DNA from: Candidatus Cryptobacteroides onthequi | GTDB lineage: Bacteria; Bacteroidota; Bacteroidia; Bacteroidales; UBA932 | NCBI GenBank assembly: GCA_018066125.1 | Contig: JAGHSA010000024.1 | Coordinates: 59,571-123,570 of the forward strand | DNA: 64,000 nt | Direction of reading: 5' to 3' | Shown here: piece by piece, positions 25,446 to 35,500 of the stretch | How the letters are laid out: the number at the start of each line of letters is the position of its first letter | How positions within the stretch are numbered: the stretch's first letter is position 1 | Translations under genes and position numbers: made by a program | The notes under the pieces: model-generated | Told to the model about the DNA's origin: nothing | Seen by the model: the letters and a program-made list of their open reading frames with translations, nothing else | Database searches by the model: none

Positions 25446-25586
25446 ATGGCAATCATGAAGATAACAGACAGATTCAGGAATTTGAGCCGCAGGAAGAAGA
25501 TCATCTTCGGCGTCGTGATGCTGGCATGGCTGTTTATCCGTGTCGCTTTCATCGTAGTGCCTGTAGTCAGGTCGTGCATCAATTGA
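25446..25586 (+). CDS. Small single-span membrane protein, 46 residues
   Basis: An open frame MAIMKITDRFRNLSRRKK... with one hydrophobic segment (IIFGVVMLAWLFIRVAFIVV) after a basic stretch and a short tail ending RSCIN. The basic-then-hydrophobic layout predicts a single-pass inner-membrane protein. The start could also be the ATG three codons in (25455). It is divergent from PAP2 and its last 8 bp overlap the convergent LacI gene end. No family is recognised. Confidence 0.5.
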   Translation: MAIMKITDRFRNLSRRKKIIFGVVMLAWLFIRVAFIVVPVVRSCIN

Positions 25587-26562
25587 TGCTCTGTCTTGAG
25601 AGAGATGACCTGATTACAGATTCCATGTCTGTATCCTCTCCTTTCATCTTGCTCAGCAGCAATGAGAAAGCCTTTCTCGCAATAGCCTCCAGGGGCTGCT
25701 CGATATACCACAGCCTGTCCCCAAGTAGGGCCTTGTATGACCTCGCTTCGCCGAAACAGAGGAAAGTGATGTCCTTTGCTCTCCAGCAGTCAGGAAGATT
25801 CTCCATGGCCAGGGTGAATGTCCTCTTGGATGCGAAGAATATCGCTTCCGTATCCTGATCCATCAGGTCGGCAAGTATTGTCTTTACTTCTTTCCGGTCA
25901 TCGAGACCTGTCTTCCGTACCAGGTTCTCCCTGTAGTTGCCCTCGGCCGAGAGTGTGTCCCTGAATGCCCTCTCCCTCTCTGAGATGGCATTCACATCTA
26001 TGTCCGGAGATATCATGATTATCTTTCTCCTGCCGCAGGATAGAAGCTCTTTCAGAGCCATGCATGTGATGTCATAGTTGTCGGTCTCCACGTATGGGGC
26101 ATCCAGACCTTCTATGTGCCGGTCTATCTGGACTATAGGTATCTTGTGCTCAAGTACGGTTTCAAGTTCCGCTCCTGAGCCTTGAGGAGGGACGGCTATC
26201 ATGCCGTCTACCTTTTTGGCGGTGATGACAGAGACAATGGCGCTGAATTCCACGGCCGATTCTCCTGTGTTGGAAATGACTGCCGTAAACCCATGCTTCA
26301 TGGCCTCTTCCTGGAGATGAGATGCCATCCTGCCGAAGAAGTCATCCGATATGTCAGTCATCAGGATGCTGATCAGGTTGGTGCGACCGGTCCTGAGACT
26401 CCTTGCCAGATCATTGATCCGGTAGCCCATGCCTCTGGCTGTATCCTCTACCTTTTTCCTGACGGTTTCGCTTACCCTCTTTCCGCTTTTTCCGTTGAGA
26501 ACGAGAGAGACTGTCGCTTTGGAAACACCGGCGGCGTCAGCTATGTCCTGCATTGAGACCAT
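25579..26562 (-). CDS. LacI-family transcriptional regulator
   Basis: A 327-residue regulator. The N-terminal HTH (MQDIADAAGVSKATVSLVLN, residues 4-23) and hinge (MGYRINDLARSLRTGRTN) are followed by a periplasmic-binding-type sugar domain (ISILMTDISDDFFGRM, VDGMIAVPP, VQIDRHIEG). It lies 9 bp downstream of the GH92 gene on the same strand, so it probably controls that gene or a mannose-linked regulon. The effector is unknown. Confidence 0.93.
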   Translation of the reverse strand: MVSMQDIADAAGVSKATVSLVLNGKSGKRVSETVRKKVEDTARGMGYRINDLARSLRTGRTNLISILMTDISDDFFGRMASHLQEEAMKHGFTAVISNTGESAVEFSAIVSVITAKKVDGMIAVPPQGSGAELETVLEHKIPIVQIDRHIEGLDAPYVETDNYDITCMALKELLSCGRRKIIMISPDIDVNAISERERAFRDTLSAEGNYRENLVRKTGLDDRKEVKTILADLMDQDTEAIFFASKRTFTLAMENLPDCWRAKDITFLCFGEARSYKALLGDRLWYIEQPLEAIARKAFSLLLSKMKGEDTDMESVIRSSLSRQSIN

Positions 26563-26571
26563 ATCCGTAGC

Positions 26572-28686
26572 TTATTTCATGTTGAATACAAGTTCACCTC
26601 CGTTCAGGATATCCCTGTGGCTTATGCACCAGTTGTCCAGAGGCTTGCCGTCGAGTGTGACAGATGCCACACGCGTGCATCCTTCCCCGATTCCTCTGGC
26701 GATGATGCGGAAATCCCTGCCGGAAGGGAGGTGGATGGTCATTTCAGGCAGCTGAGGCGCTCCGATCACATACGTGCCTCCGCAAGGGTTGACCGGGTAG
26801 AAGCCCATGGCAGAAAATATGTACCATGCGCTCATCTGGCCGCAGTCGTCATTGCCGCTCAGGCCGTCGGGGCCGTCAAGATACTGTGATGTCCATATCT
26901 CATGAATCAGGTCTGCAGCCTTTTCGGGCTTTCCTGCCAAGGTGTAGAAGTATGTGACATGGTGGCTTGGCTCATTGCCGTGAGCGTATTGGCCTATCAG
27001 GCCGCTGACATCCACGACCGGACCGGAGCCGTGAAGCTCTCCGGTGATCGAGAAGAGCGAGTCAAGCTTCGTGAGGAAGGCATCGCGTCCTCCCATGGCC
27101 TCCATGAGGCCTTCAGGGTCGTGCTGGACATGCCATGTGTACTGCCATGAGTTGCCTTCGGTGAAAGCGCCTCCGGTCTTCCAGTGGCCTACCAGGAACG
27201 GGTCGAAGTCAGGCTGCCATTCTCCGCGGCTGTTGCGCGGATGCATGAGACCGATCTCACGGTCGAATACGTTTTTCCAGTAACCGGCTCTGCGGTTGAA
27301 GAATGCGGTGTCCTCCGCATGTCCGAGAGCACTTGCCATCTGTGCGATGCACCAGTCGTCGTAGCAGCATTCGAGCGTGCGTGACACGCTCTCGACCTTG
27401 ATGACGTCATCGGGGAAGTAGCCGCAGCTGTCATATGCAGCCCAGTCGTACTTGATGTGGTCCTCGGTGACGGAGCGTTTCATGGCTGCGTACAGGGCCT
27501 CGGCATCAAAGCCGCGGAATCCTTTCAGGTACGCGTCCGCTATCACAGGTATGGAGTGGTTTCCTATCATGCCGAAATTGTCGGTGCCGCCAAGCGCCCA
27601 CATCGGCAGGAATCCCTGCGCATTGTAGTACCTCATGAAGGAATTGACCACATCATCCACGATCTCAGGAGTGATGATGGTGAACAGGGGATGCGCGGCG
27701 CGATAGGTGTCCCAGAGGGACAGGGTGGAGTAGAAGGCGTCATCTCCGCAGTCCGAGATGTCGTTGGGGTGCATCATGAGGCGGTACATTGCGGTGTAGA
27801 ATATGCGCTTCTCAGTCTCTGTACCTTCGATTTCGATGCGCCCGAGATGCTCGTTCCAGCTGCGGGATGCCGCCTGGCGCACAGAGTCGAAGTCCCAGCC
27901 CGGCAGTTCGGCCGCTATGTTGCGGCCTGCGCCCTCGATGCTGCTTATGGATACGGACGCCTTGACCATGAGAGGCTCCTGCGAGTCGCCGAAATCCAGC
28001 ACCTTGCGCGCAATCTTCTCCCTCGGGTCCCTGAGCGGGAGCTCGGCAGCCACGGTGTATGGGCGGCTGAATTCGATGTCGAAATATGTGACGCGGTCGT
28101 TCCATGCCTTGGAGTGGATGTATCCTCTTACATGGCTGCCGTCTGACCAGTCCACGTCACAGTCGAGGATGCGCCTGTACATCCTCTCGGCTGAGCCTAT
28201 CTGGGCGTTCTGGAGGTCGAGCATGAGCCGGATCGGGCCCTCCTGGCTGCTGTAGCGGTGGATAGCCACATGCGGGGTGCATGTCATCTCTGCACGGATG
28301 CCGTAATCTTCCAGATCGCAGGCATAGAACCCCGGCTCTGCAGCCTCCGTGGCTTTGGAGAAGCGGCTTGTATAGCTTTCCCTGATGAGCTCTCCGGTGA
28401 ACGGCATCATCAGCAGGTCTCCGTACTCGGAACTGCCGGTGCCGTTGATTCTGTTCTGAGAGAACCCGTTGACTGTCGTGTCCTTCCACTGATATCCTCC
28501 GCAATACTCCCATGCCCAGTTGCCGGTCTGCGGGCCGACCTGGATGGCTCCGAATGGAGTGGTGGCGCATGGGTGGCAGTGGCCGTTGCCGTCAGTGCCT
28601 GAATAAAGGTTTACATAACTGGTGAAGTCGGTTTCGCTGGCGCATGATGCCGCCAGGACAGCCAGCATGATCAGATACTTTTTCAT
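26572..28686 (-). CDS. GH92 exo-alpha-mannosidase, lipoprotein
   Basis: A 704-residue GH92 enzyme with lipobox LAASC (Cys15). Signature regions are TPFGAIQVGP, GFSQNRINGTGSSEYGD, the active-site NEPSHH, and GNDDCGQMSAWYIFSAMG, with a C-terminal GGTYVIGAPQLPEM. These calcium-dependent enzymes trim alpha-mannose from N-glycans or fungal mannan. The start at 28686 (MKKYLIMLA) is chosen; a longer frame upstream lacks a signal. It lies 13 bp after the CNNM gene and 9 bp before the LacI regulator. Confidence 0.94.
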   Translation of the reverse strand: MKKYLIMLAVLAASCASETDFTSYVNLYSGTDGNGHCHPCATTPFGAIQVGPQTGNWAWEYCGGYQWKDTTVNGFSQNRINGTGSSEYGDLLMMPFTGELIRESYTSRFSKATEAAEPGFYACDLEDYGIRAEMTCTPHVAIHRYSSQEGPIRLMLDLQNAQIGSAERMYRRILDCDVDWSDGSHVRGYIHSKAWNDRVTYFDIEFSRPYTVAAELPLRDPREKIARKVLDFGDSQEPLMVKASVSISSIEGAGRNIAAELPGWDFDSVRQAASRSWNEHLGRIEIEGTETEKRIFYTAMYRLMMHPNDISDCGDDAFYSTLSLWDTYRAAHPLFTIITPEIVDDVVNSFMRYYNAQGFLPMWALGGTDNFGMIGNHSIPVIADAYLKGFRGFDAEALYAAMKRSVTEDHIKYDWAAYDSCGYFPDDVIKVESVSRTLECCYDDWCIAQMASALGHAEDTAFFNRRAGYWKNVFDREIGLMHPRNSRGEWQPDFDPFLVGHWKTGGAFTEGNSWQYTWHVQHDPEGLMEAMGGRDAFLTKLDSLFSITGELHGSGPVVDVSGLIGQYAHGNEPSHHVTYFYTLAGKPEKAADLIHEIWTSQYLDGPDGLSGNDDCGQMSAWYIFSAMGFYPVNPCGGTYVIGAPQLPEMTIHLPSGRDFRIIARGIGEGCTRVASVTLDGKPLDNWCISHRDILNGGELVFNMK

Positions 28687-28699
28687 TTCGGGCAATAAA

Positions 28700-29767
28700 T
28701 CAGTCTTCCGGGGTTTCCTCAGGGATGACGATGGTTTTGAATCGCTTTTGTCTGCGCTCCCAGCGTTCGCGTGCATACTGCTGCATGTCGATGACCTGGT
28801 CATTCTCATCGATGATCTCGAGGCCGAGGATGGTCTCGATGATGTCTTCGAGGGTCACAATGCCCTGGAAGCAGCCGTATTCGTCGATGATGAGAGCCAT
28901 CTGCTCGTGTTTCCTGAGAAGCTCCTCCCATATGGTGCTGAGAGCTTCTTCTTCCTTAAAGAAGCTGACAGGTCTCTTGAGCTCTTTGAGTCTCTTGTCA
29001 AACTCATCGTCAGCCAGTCCTTCGAGAGCATCGCTCAGCAGTATGTATCCGGTGATATACTCAGGGGAGTCGGCATATACAGGGATGCGTGAGAAATGCA
29101 GATACGTGTCGTTCTTGTAGAAGTTTTTGAGAGTCATGTTCTCCTGAGCCGTAACGGCAACGATGCGTGGGGTCATGGCGTCGCATGCCTGTACGTTGTC
29201 GAGCTTCATGATGTTCTGGATGACCTTGTTCTCGCTCTGGTCAAGCACACCCTCTTCTTCTCCGATGTTTGCCATTGCGGCCACTTCCTCGCGGCTGACG
29301 CTTGTCTCGTTGTCATCGATGGTAATCCAGCGGCTGATGATGCCGATGAGGAGCACGAGGGGATACATGATGACTATCAGGATGGAGATCATCCTGGTGG
29401 TGAAGCTCATCAGGTTCTTGTAGTAAGAGGTGCCTATGGTCTTGGGCACGATCTCGGCGAAGATCAGGATGAGCAGGGTAGTGACGGCTGATATGATGCC
29501 GAACCAGGCGCTGCCGAAAAGAATGGTCGCCTGGCGTCCGACCCCGGCCGCACCAATGGTGTTGGCTACCGTGTTGAGTGAAAGTATCGCTGCAAGTGGC
29601 CTGTCTGTATCTGTCTTATAATCAAGGAATCTGTCTGCAAGCTTGCTTCCCTGCTCTTTCTTCATTGTGATGAATGAAAGGGGAGTGGACATCAGCACTG
29701 ATTCCAGGATGGAACAGAGGAATGATATGGAGACGGTACCTGTCAGGAAGACCAGTAGAAGTGTCAT
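28700..29767 (-). CDS. CNNM/hemolysin-family membrane protein with CBS pair
   Basis: A 355-residue protein. An N-terminal DUF21/CNNM transmembrane domain (about residues 1-145, with CSILESVLMS and FAEIVPKTIG) is followed by two CBS domains (AMTPRIVAVTA, IIDEYGCFQGIVTLEDIIETILG). The C-terminal CorC_HlyC domain is absent, as in other Bacteroidota members. The family is tied to Mg2+/Co2+ transport. Start at MTLLLVFLTG. A TAAATTTG box is 20 bp upstream. It may be co-transcribed with GH92, though the functions are unrelated. Confidence 0.9.
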   Translation of the reverse strand: MTLLLVFLTGTVSISFLCSILESVLMSTPLSFITMKKEQGSKLADRFLDYKTDTDRPLAAILSLNTVANTIGAAGVGRQATILFGSAWFGIISAVTTLLILIFAEIVPKTIGTSYYKNLMSFTTRMISILIVIMYPLVLLIGIISRWITIDDNETSVSREEVAAMANIGEEEGVLDQSENKVIQNIMKLDNVQACDAMTPRIVAVTAQENMTLKNFYKNDTYLHFSRIPVYADSPEYITGYILLSDALEGLADDEFDKRLKELKRPVSFFKEEEALSTIWEELLRKHEQMALIIDEYGCFQGIVTLEDIIETILGLEIIDENDQVIDMQQYARERWERRQKRFKTIVIPEETPED

Positions 29768-29787
29768 GGATGTGTGAATTTGCTGTG

Positions 29788-29795
29788 CAAATTTA
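29788..29795 (-). promoter_or_regulatory. Candidate -7 box for CNNM gene (TAAATTTG)
   Basis: Minus-strand TAAATTTG matches TAnnTTTG, 20 bp before the ATG at 29767. Confidence 0.4.
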
Positions 29796-29821
29796 ATCAA
29801 TAGAATCCAATAATCGCGAGA

Positions 29822-29857
29822 ATAAAAAATGAAGGCGGCCCGTCTGGGTCGCCTTCG
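29822..29857 (-). terminator. Intrinsic terminator of tryptophanase gene
   Basis: GAAGGCG/CGCCTTC stem with a 12-base GC-rich loop, then ATTTTTTATT on the minus strand, 25 bp past the stop. Confidence 0.85.
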
Positions 29858-29881
29858 CTATTGATTTATGGTCGGTTGAGA

Positions 29882-31330
29882 CTAGAGTGAGTCGCCGAAG
29901 TCAGCCTTGAACTTCTCGACGAGCTTCTCCTGCCAGTTGCCGATCTCCTTCATGCGGCCGAAGAAGAAGCGGAGAACCTCAGGCTCCTCAGTCCACTCGA
30001 GGCCACCGATGAGTTCCCTGTTGTCCCAGAGCCACTTCACACGGTCAGCGACATACTTGATCTGTGAGAGTGTGAACACACGGCGTGGACATGCAAGACG
30101 CTGGAGCTCAAGCTCTGCGTAACGCTCTGTTCCGTCCGGCTCACGCTGCTCTGATACGGTACCACGCTCCATACCACGTATACCTGAGATGATGTAGAGT
30201 GCTGTGCCGACTGCTGCTGCAGGATACTGGTTGTGAGGCATGTCAGGAACGAATGCACCAGCATTGAGGTGACATCCGAGACCGCCGGCAGGAAGAATCA
30301 CTGGAACGCCATACTCGTGGAGCTCCTTTGCGAGAGCCTCGATGAACATAGGTCCCTGGCTGATGTAATCCATGTCCATAGACTCGTAGAGACCCTGTGC
30401 CATAGCTTCCATGGTGCGTACGTCGATACCACCATAGGTAAGGAATCCTTCGTAGAGAGGAATGAATGGCTGGAGCATCTTGGTCCACTTAGGATCCTTA
30501 GAGCAGATGATACCACCCTTAGAGAAGCTGAGCTTGCGTGCAGAGAAGTAGATGAGGTCGAAATGGTCTGCGAGGAGATGATAGATATCCTTTACCTCCA
30601 TGTACTTGCAGCGAGCCTCACGGGTCTTCATGAAGTAGATGTTGTCCTGGAGGAGGGAAGCGTCAAGAACTGAGAGACATCCTGTCTCGTGGCAGATATC
30701 GGTAACTGCAAGCATGTTCTCGAGAGAAACAGGCTGACCGCCGATGAGGTTGGTACCTGCCTCTACACGTACATACGCAACATTCTCGGAGCCGATCTCG
30801 CTGATGCGCTTTCTGAGAAGGTCAAGATCATAGTCGCCCTTGAAAGGATCGTCGCTCTGAGGAATGAGACCCTTAGGCTGTACGAGCTCCTCGACAGTCG
30901 ATCCCACGCGTGTGGCATGAGCCTTGGTGGTGGTGAAGTGGAAGTTCATGAGAGCGACCTTGCCAGGTCCACAGAATGCCTCGGCGAGGATGTTCTCGCA
31001 AGCGCGGCCCTGGTGGGTAGGAAGCACGTTTCTGCATCCGAAGAGCTCATCTACAGCGTCAACTACGCGGTTGAAAGTCTCGCATCCTGCATAGGCATCA
31101 TCAGCCTTCATCATGGCTGCGAACTGGAGGTCTGACATAGCGTTCACACCTGAATCGGTGAGCATGTCGAGGAATACGTCCTCGTTCTGGAGGAGGAAGG
31201 TATTGTTGCCGGCTTCCTGCATCTTCTTGAGACGTTCGTCAACAGGAAGGAGGTTCAACTTCTGGACCATACGGACCTTGTGCATCTCAAGAGGCACCTG
31301 GTTCTCTGACTTGTAGAATTTTACTGCCAT
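29882..31330 (-). CDS. tnaA: Tryptophanase / tyrosine phenol-lyase family enzyme
   Basis: A 482-residue PLP beta-eliminating lyase. Motifs include THQGRACE (near 105-112), the PLP-stacking HFTTT, LDAS (D223), and the PLP lysine K266 in FSARKLSFSKGG. Tryptophanase yields indole, pyruvate and ammonia; tyrosine phenol-lyase yields phenol. I cannot separate the two from sequence alone, though tryptophanase is the usual Bacteroidales annotation. Start at MAVKFYKSE (31330). It is monocistronic, with a TATATTTG box about 60 bp upstream, and divergent from an AraC regulator. Confidence 0.88.
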   Translation of the reverse strand: MAVKFYKSENQVPLEMHKVRMVQKLNLLPVDERLKKMQEAGNNTFLLQNEDVFLDMLTDSGVNAMSDLQFAAMMKADDAYAGCETFNRVVDAVDELFGCRNVLPTHQGRACENILAEAFCGPGKVALMNFHFTTTKAHATRVGSTVEELVQPKGLIPQSDDPFKGDYDLDLLRKRISEIGSENVAYVRVEAGTNLIGGQPVSLENMLAVTDICHETGCLSVLDASLLQDNIYFMKTREARCKYMEVKDIYHLLADHFDLIYFSARKLSFSKGGIICSKDPKWTKMLQPFIPLYEGFLTYGGIDVRTMEAMAQGLYESMDMDYISQGPMFIEALAKELHEYGVPVILPAGGLGCHLNAGAFVPDMPHNQYPAAAVGTALYIISGIRGMERGTVSEQREPDGTERYAELELQRLACPRRVFTLSQIKYVADRVKWLWDNRELIGGLEWTEEPEVLRFFFGRMKEIGNWQEKLVEKFKADFGDSL

Positions 31331-31389
31331 TTTTGTAATTATTATGTTGGTTATAGTCTTTCTTTGTGTTGCCGCCTCTGCGGTATTTG

Positions 31390-31397
31390 CAAATATA
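31390..31397 (-). promoter_or_regulatory. Candidate -7 box for tnaA (TATATTTG)
   Basis: Minus-strand TATATTTG, 60 bp before the tnaA ATG. It overlaps a plus-strand TTTGCAAATAT that resembles the direct repeats beyond araC. Confidence 0.4.
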
Positions 31398-31517
31398 TGC
31401 ATAATGGATGAGGGCGATGATAACTTTTTTACTCTAATTTAGACCAAAATCAAAGATCGTGGATAAAGAATATACCATAATTATATACCAATATTACATA
31501 AATGCGGTCAAATTTTG

Positions 31518-31525
31518 TATATTTG
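31518..31525 (+). promoter_or_regulatory. Candidate -7 box for araC (TATATTTG)
   Basis: TATATTTG matches TAnnTTTG, 21 bp before the ATG at 31546. Confidence 0.45.
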
Positions 31526-31545
31526 TACCATAATTACACTTGATT

Positions 31546-32442
31546 ATGAAGCATACGGTCAGAAACATGGATGAGTTCAATGCCTTTTTCCATCAGGAAA
31601 CGGCCAATCCAATGGTGGGAATCGGTGACCTTTCTGACGCTGAACTCAGTCTTTTTGAACCGCTTGATTTCGGCTGTTACTGTGTGGTGCTGATGGATTC
31701 GGATTTCGGCATTCTCAACAAAGGCGGGAACGTCATCAGATACAGACCGGGAACCATGTTCACCATGAAGCCGGGAGAAATCGTCTATATGGACCTGAAT
31801 GATAACCCCAGACCACGTGGGAAGATGCTGGCATTCAGACCTGAACTCATGGAGAATACAGGCCTCGGCCGTGATTTCTATCTGTTCAATTATTTCGATT
31901 TCGAGGCGCCGGAAGCCCTGCTCCTGAACGATACCGAAAGAAAGGTGATGCTCAACTGCTTCTCAAATATCGAGGCGGAGCTGAAGGCGGAGAATGACGA
32001 GCTCACATCGCATATGCTCAGGCTCGGCATCGGTCAGACTCTCAGCTACTGCAAGCGGTACTATGAGCGGCAGTTCGATTCGAGGCAGCTCAAGTCTTCT
32101 GATTTCATTAAGAGACTCGACAGCCTGCTTGATGGTTATTTCGCGCAGGGGAGTGACCTCCCCAAGACCAACGGATATCCCACAGTCGCATGGTGCTCTT
32201 CACAGTTCCATCTGGCCCCGAACTATTTCGGCAATCTTGTCAGGAAAGACCTGCATATCTCGGCTCAGGAATACATCCACAACAAGGTGATGGAGCAGGC
32301 AAAGACTCTCCTTGCCGATCCCTCCAACTCGGTCAACCAGGTTGCGGAGGCGCTGGGATTCGACTACCCGAACCACTTCAGCCGGCTGTTCCGTAAAATG
32401 ACCGGAATGTCTCCATCCTCCTTCAGGAAGACCATGATATGA
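31546..32442 (+). CDS. AraC-family transcriptional regulator
   Basis: A 298-residue cytoplasmic regulator. An N-terminal cupin-like domain (GTMFTMKPGEIVYMDLN) is followed by a C-terminal two-HTH AraC domain (about residues 195-298: APNYFGNLVRKDLHISAQEY, VNQVAEALGFDYPNHFSRLF). The ATG at 31546 is used; an upstream TTG is unlikely. It stands directly before the SusC/SusD/M16/TlpA genes on the same strand, and tandem 19-bp repeats follow its stop, so it may control that locus. It is divergent from tryptophanase. Confidence 0.93.
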   Translation: MKHTVRNMDEFNAFFHQETANPMVGIGDLSDAELSLFEPLDFGCYCVVLMDSDFGILNKGGNVIRYRPGTMFTMKPGEIVYMDLNDNPRPRGKMLAFRPELMENTGLGRDFYLFNYFDFEAPEALLLNDTERKVMLNCFSNIEAELKAENDELTSHMLRLGIGQTLSYCKRYYERQFDSRQLKSSDFIKRLDSLLDGYFAQGSDLPKTNGYPTVAWCSSQFHLAPNYFGNLVRKDLHISAQEYIHNKVMEQAKTLLADPSNSVNQVAEALGFDYPNHFSRLFRKMTGMSPSSFRKTMI

Positions 32443-32446
32443 CGTT

Positions 32447-32485
32447 TTTGCATATTTGAAAAGCGATTTGCAGATATGAAAAACG
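32447..32485. promoter_or_regulatory. Tandem 19-bp direct repeats, candidate AraC operator
   Basis: TTTGCATATTTGAAAAGCG (32447-32465) and TTTGCAGATATGAAAAACG (32467-32485) agree at 16 of 19 positions with a period of exactly 20 bp, close to two helical turns. They lie 4 bp after the araC stop and 95 bp before susC. Confidence 0.5.
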
Positions 32486-32579
32486 GCGCCGGGGATTTTT
32501 TGGAAATATTACTTTTCTTTGATTAGCCGCATTGTTGGGCGGCGAAGTAGTGTTTTCAACAATCATTCATATCATTTCT

Positions 32580-35500
32580 ATGAGAAAAATCAGACAAGTC
32601 GCCAGAAGCATCACTGTCATGCTTCTCTGCGTTGTTCTCGGGCAGGCTGTTGCCTCTGCCCAGAGCAAGCCTGCTGCCGGCGCCGGCACCATCAAGGTGA
32701 GCGGTGTCGTGTGTGACGAACAGAAAGACCCTGTTCCGGGGGCTTATGTTTTCGTTGATGAACTCCGCAATGGAAGCGTTACCGCCATCGACGGAAGCTT
32801 CACAGTAGATGTCCCGGCCAACGGACACATCACCATCTCTTTCATCGGCATGGAGACCGAGAGGATTCCGGTTGACGGCCGTACCAGTTTCGACGTGACC
32901 CTGCGCGAGAAGAGCCAGAGGCTCAATGACGTGGTGGTTACAGGTTACCAGACACTTTCCAAGGAGCGCAGCGCCGGTTCGTATTCAACCATCCGCGGCG
33001 GCGCCATCGCAGACAAGGCCAATGCAAGGGGGTCGGTACTCGAGTCCCTCGAAGGTGCGACCACCGGTATGCTCGTGAATATGAGCAGCACCGCAGGTGA
33101 GGATGAGAAATTCATCGTCCGCGGTGTCAATACCATCAATTCCAACAAGGCACCTCTCTTCGTAGTGGACGGAGTGGCTGTGGCCGGCGAGTCTATTGAA
33201 AGCCTCCTCAGCGGTGATGACATCGCATCTGTGACAGTCCTCAAGGACGCAACCGCAGCATCCATCTGGGGCTCACAGGCTGCCAACGGCGTCATCGTCA
33301 TCGAGACCAAGTCAGGCCACAACACCAACGGCAAGTTCAATGTGACCTATTCCGGCACATATACATACAAGGGCAAGATGGACTACGGCTATCAGGACCT
33401 CATGGACAGCCCGACCTTCATCAAGAACGCTCTCGAGGTGTTCGATCCGAGCGGATACAAGTATGCTTCCGCACAGACCGGAACAGGTGCCACCAACTTC
33501 ATCAAGAACGGAGTCCTCTTCCCTCACGAGGTTCCTATGTACGCTTTCGCGAACGGTGAGATCTCAGAGGCCGAGCGTGATGCACAGCTGGCAGTCCTCG
33601 CAAAGCGTGACTGGTATTCAGATTATGCCAAGTACATGATGAGCAACGCATGGCTCACCCGCCACCAGGTATCCATCGAAGGCGGTACCGCCAAGAGCAA
33701 GCTCTTCTCTTCTATCGGCTACGAAGGTAACCAGGGCACTGCCAAGGACTTCACCGGTACAGTCAAGATGAACGTACGCGGCGTGGTTGATGTAAACAAG
33801 TGGCTCCGCGTAGATATGGGCCTCAATGCATCCCTCGCCAAGAACAACGGCCATTCCCGCATGGGCTACGGCTCAGGACGAGCTGTCACCAACAGGACAA
33901 ATCCTTCAATGTCCAGCCTTCCGTATGCCGCCCTATATGACGAGAACGGTGTGGCTCTCGACCACTCTGTCTTCGACATGATGCCAGCCCTCAAGGCACA
34001 GGCGGAAGCAGCCCTCGGCAAGTCTCTCGACTACCATCCGGCAGATGATTTCGAAGCCTCGATGGTCAAGAGCACTTCCACCAACATCCGTGCGAACGCC
34101 GGTATCACCGTGAAGTTCTTCGAAGGCTTCAGGTATGAGGGACGTTTCGCATACAGCAGAAGCAGCATGCAGAAGGAGGAGTATCTCCCTGATTACACAT
34201 ATTTCGTGCTCTATGAGCGCGGCACCACCTATGACAAGACAGGAAAGGTACAGTACGGACCAGCAAACGGTGGAGATTTCACCTCTGTGGACAGCTACGG
34301 TTCAGACTGGACTGTCAGAAACCAGCTCAACCTCGACCGCACCTTCAGCGAGCGCCATCATGTGGCAGCAGTTGCAGGTACCGAGATCAGAGAGAATCAT
34401 GCAGAGTCCAACCAGAACCTTCAGCTCGGCTATGACTACCAGTCGATGACCTCTGCAAACTATGACATCACCCGACTTCAGAAGACAGTCACAACCGCTC
34501 TTCTCAGCCCTTGCATGGGTTCGACAGGCTCAATGGTCTATGCTCCGAGAATCAACAAGTTCGAGACTGCCGATGCCATCTTCAGATATTTCTCCATGTA
34601 TGCCAATGCTGCATACACCTTTGACAGCAAGTATTCAGTAAATGCCAGCATCAGGGTTGACCAGTCGAACCTCTTCGGTACAGACCCTGGCGTGCAGTTC
34701 AAGCCTGTATGGTCTGTCGGAGGCATCTGGCATGCCAAGAAGGAGGATTTCCTCAAGGATGCAGACTGGCTCAACACTCTCAGCGTGCGTGCCAGCTACG
34801 GTCTAGGCGGAAACTCGCCGACCTCTACCATGGGCGGACCTTACAATATCCTCACTCCTGGAACTCCTTATCAGAACATGGCTACAGGTGTGACATACTA
34901 CATCAACTCGCCAGCAAACGACAAGATCCACTGGGAGAAGACAAGTACTGCCAATGTCGGTCTCGATTTCGCGATGTTCAGGCACAGACTCTACGGATCT
35001 GTAGATATCTATAAGAAGCACACCACCGACCTTCTCGACAAGAAGGATCTCGACTCTACCACCGGTTTCACTTCAGTGACCTCGAATGTCGGAGCCATCT
35101 CCAACAACGGTGTCGAGCTCACACTCGGCGGTACAATCATCAGAAAGGGCTTCTTCATGTGGGATGCATCGATGAACTTCACCTATAATAACAACAAGGT
35201 CGAGTCCATCTGGCACACTCCATACTCAAAGGCCAGCGAGGTGCTCAATCAGCAGTATGTCGAGGGCTATCCTATGAGGCCGGTATTTGCCTATACATGG
35301 GGCGGTCTCGATCCTGAGAAGGGAACTCCGCGCATCATCAACAAGGATGGCGATATCTATGCGGGCAGCAACTCCACCCTTACCAATGAGGACGTCAAGT
35401 ACCTGGGAACCACCATTCCTCCATACTTCGGCTCTGCAAACACTTCATTCAGGTACAAGGGACTCTCTCTCAGCATGATGTTCGTCTACAATTTCGGCCA

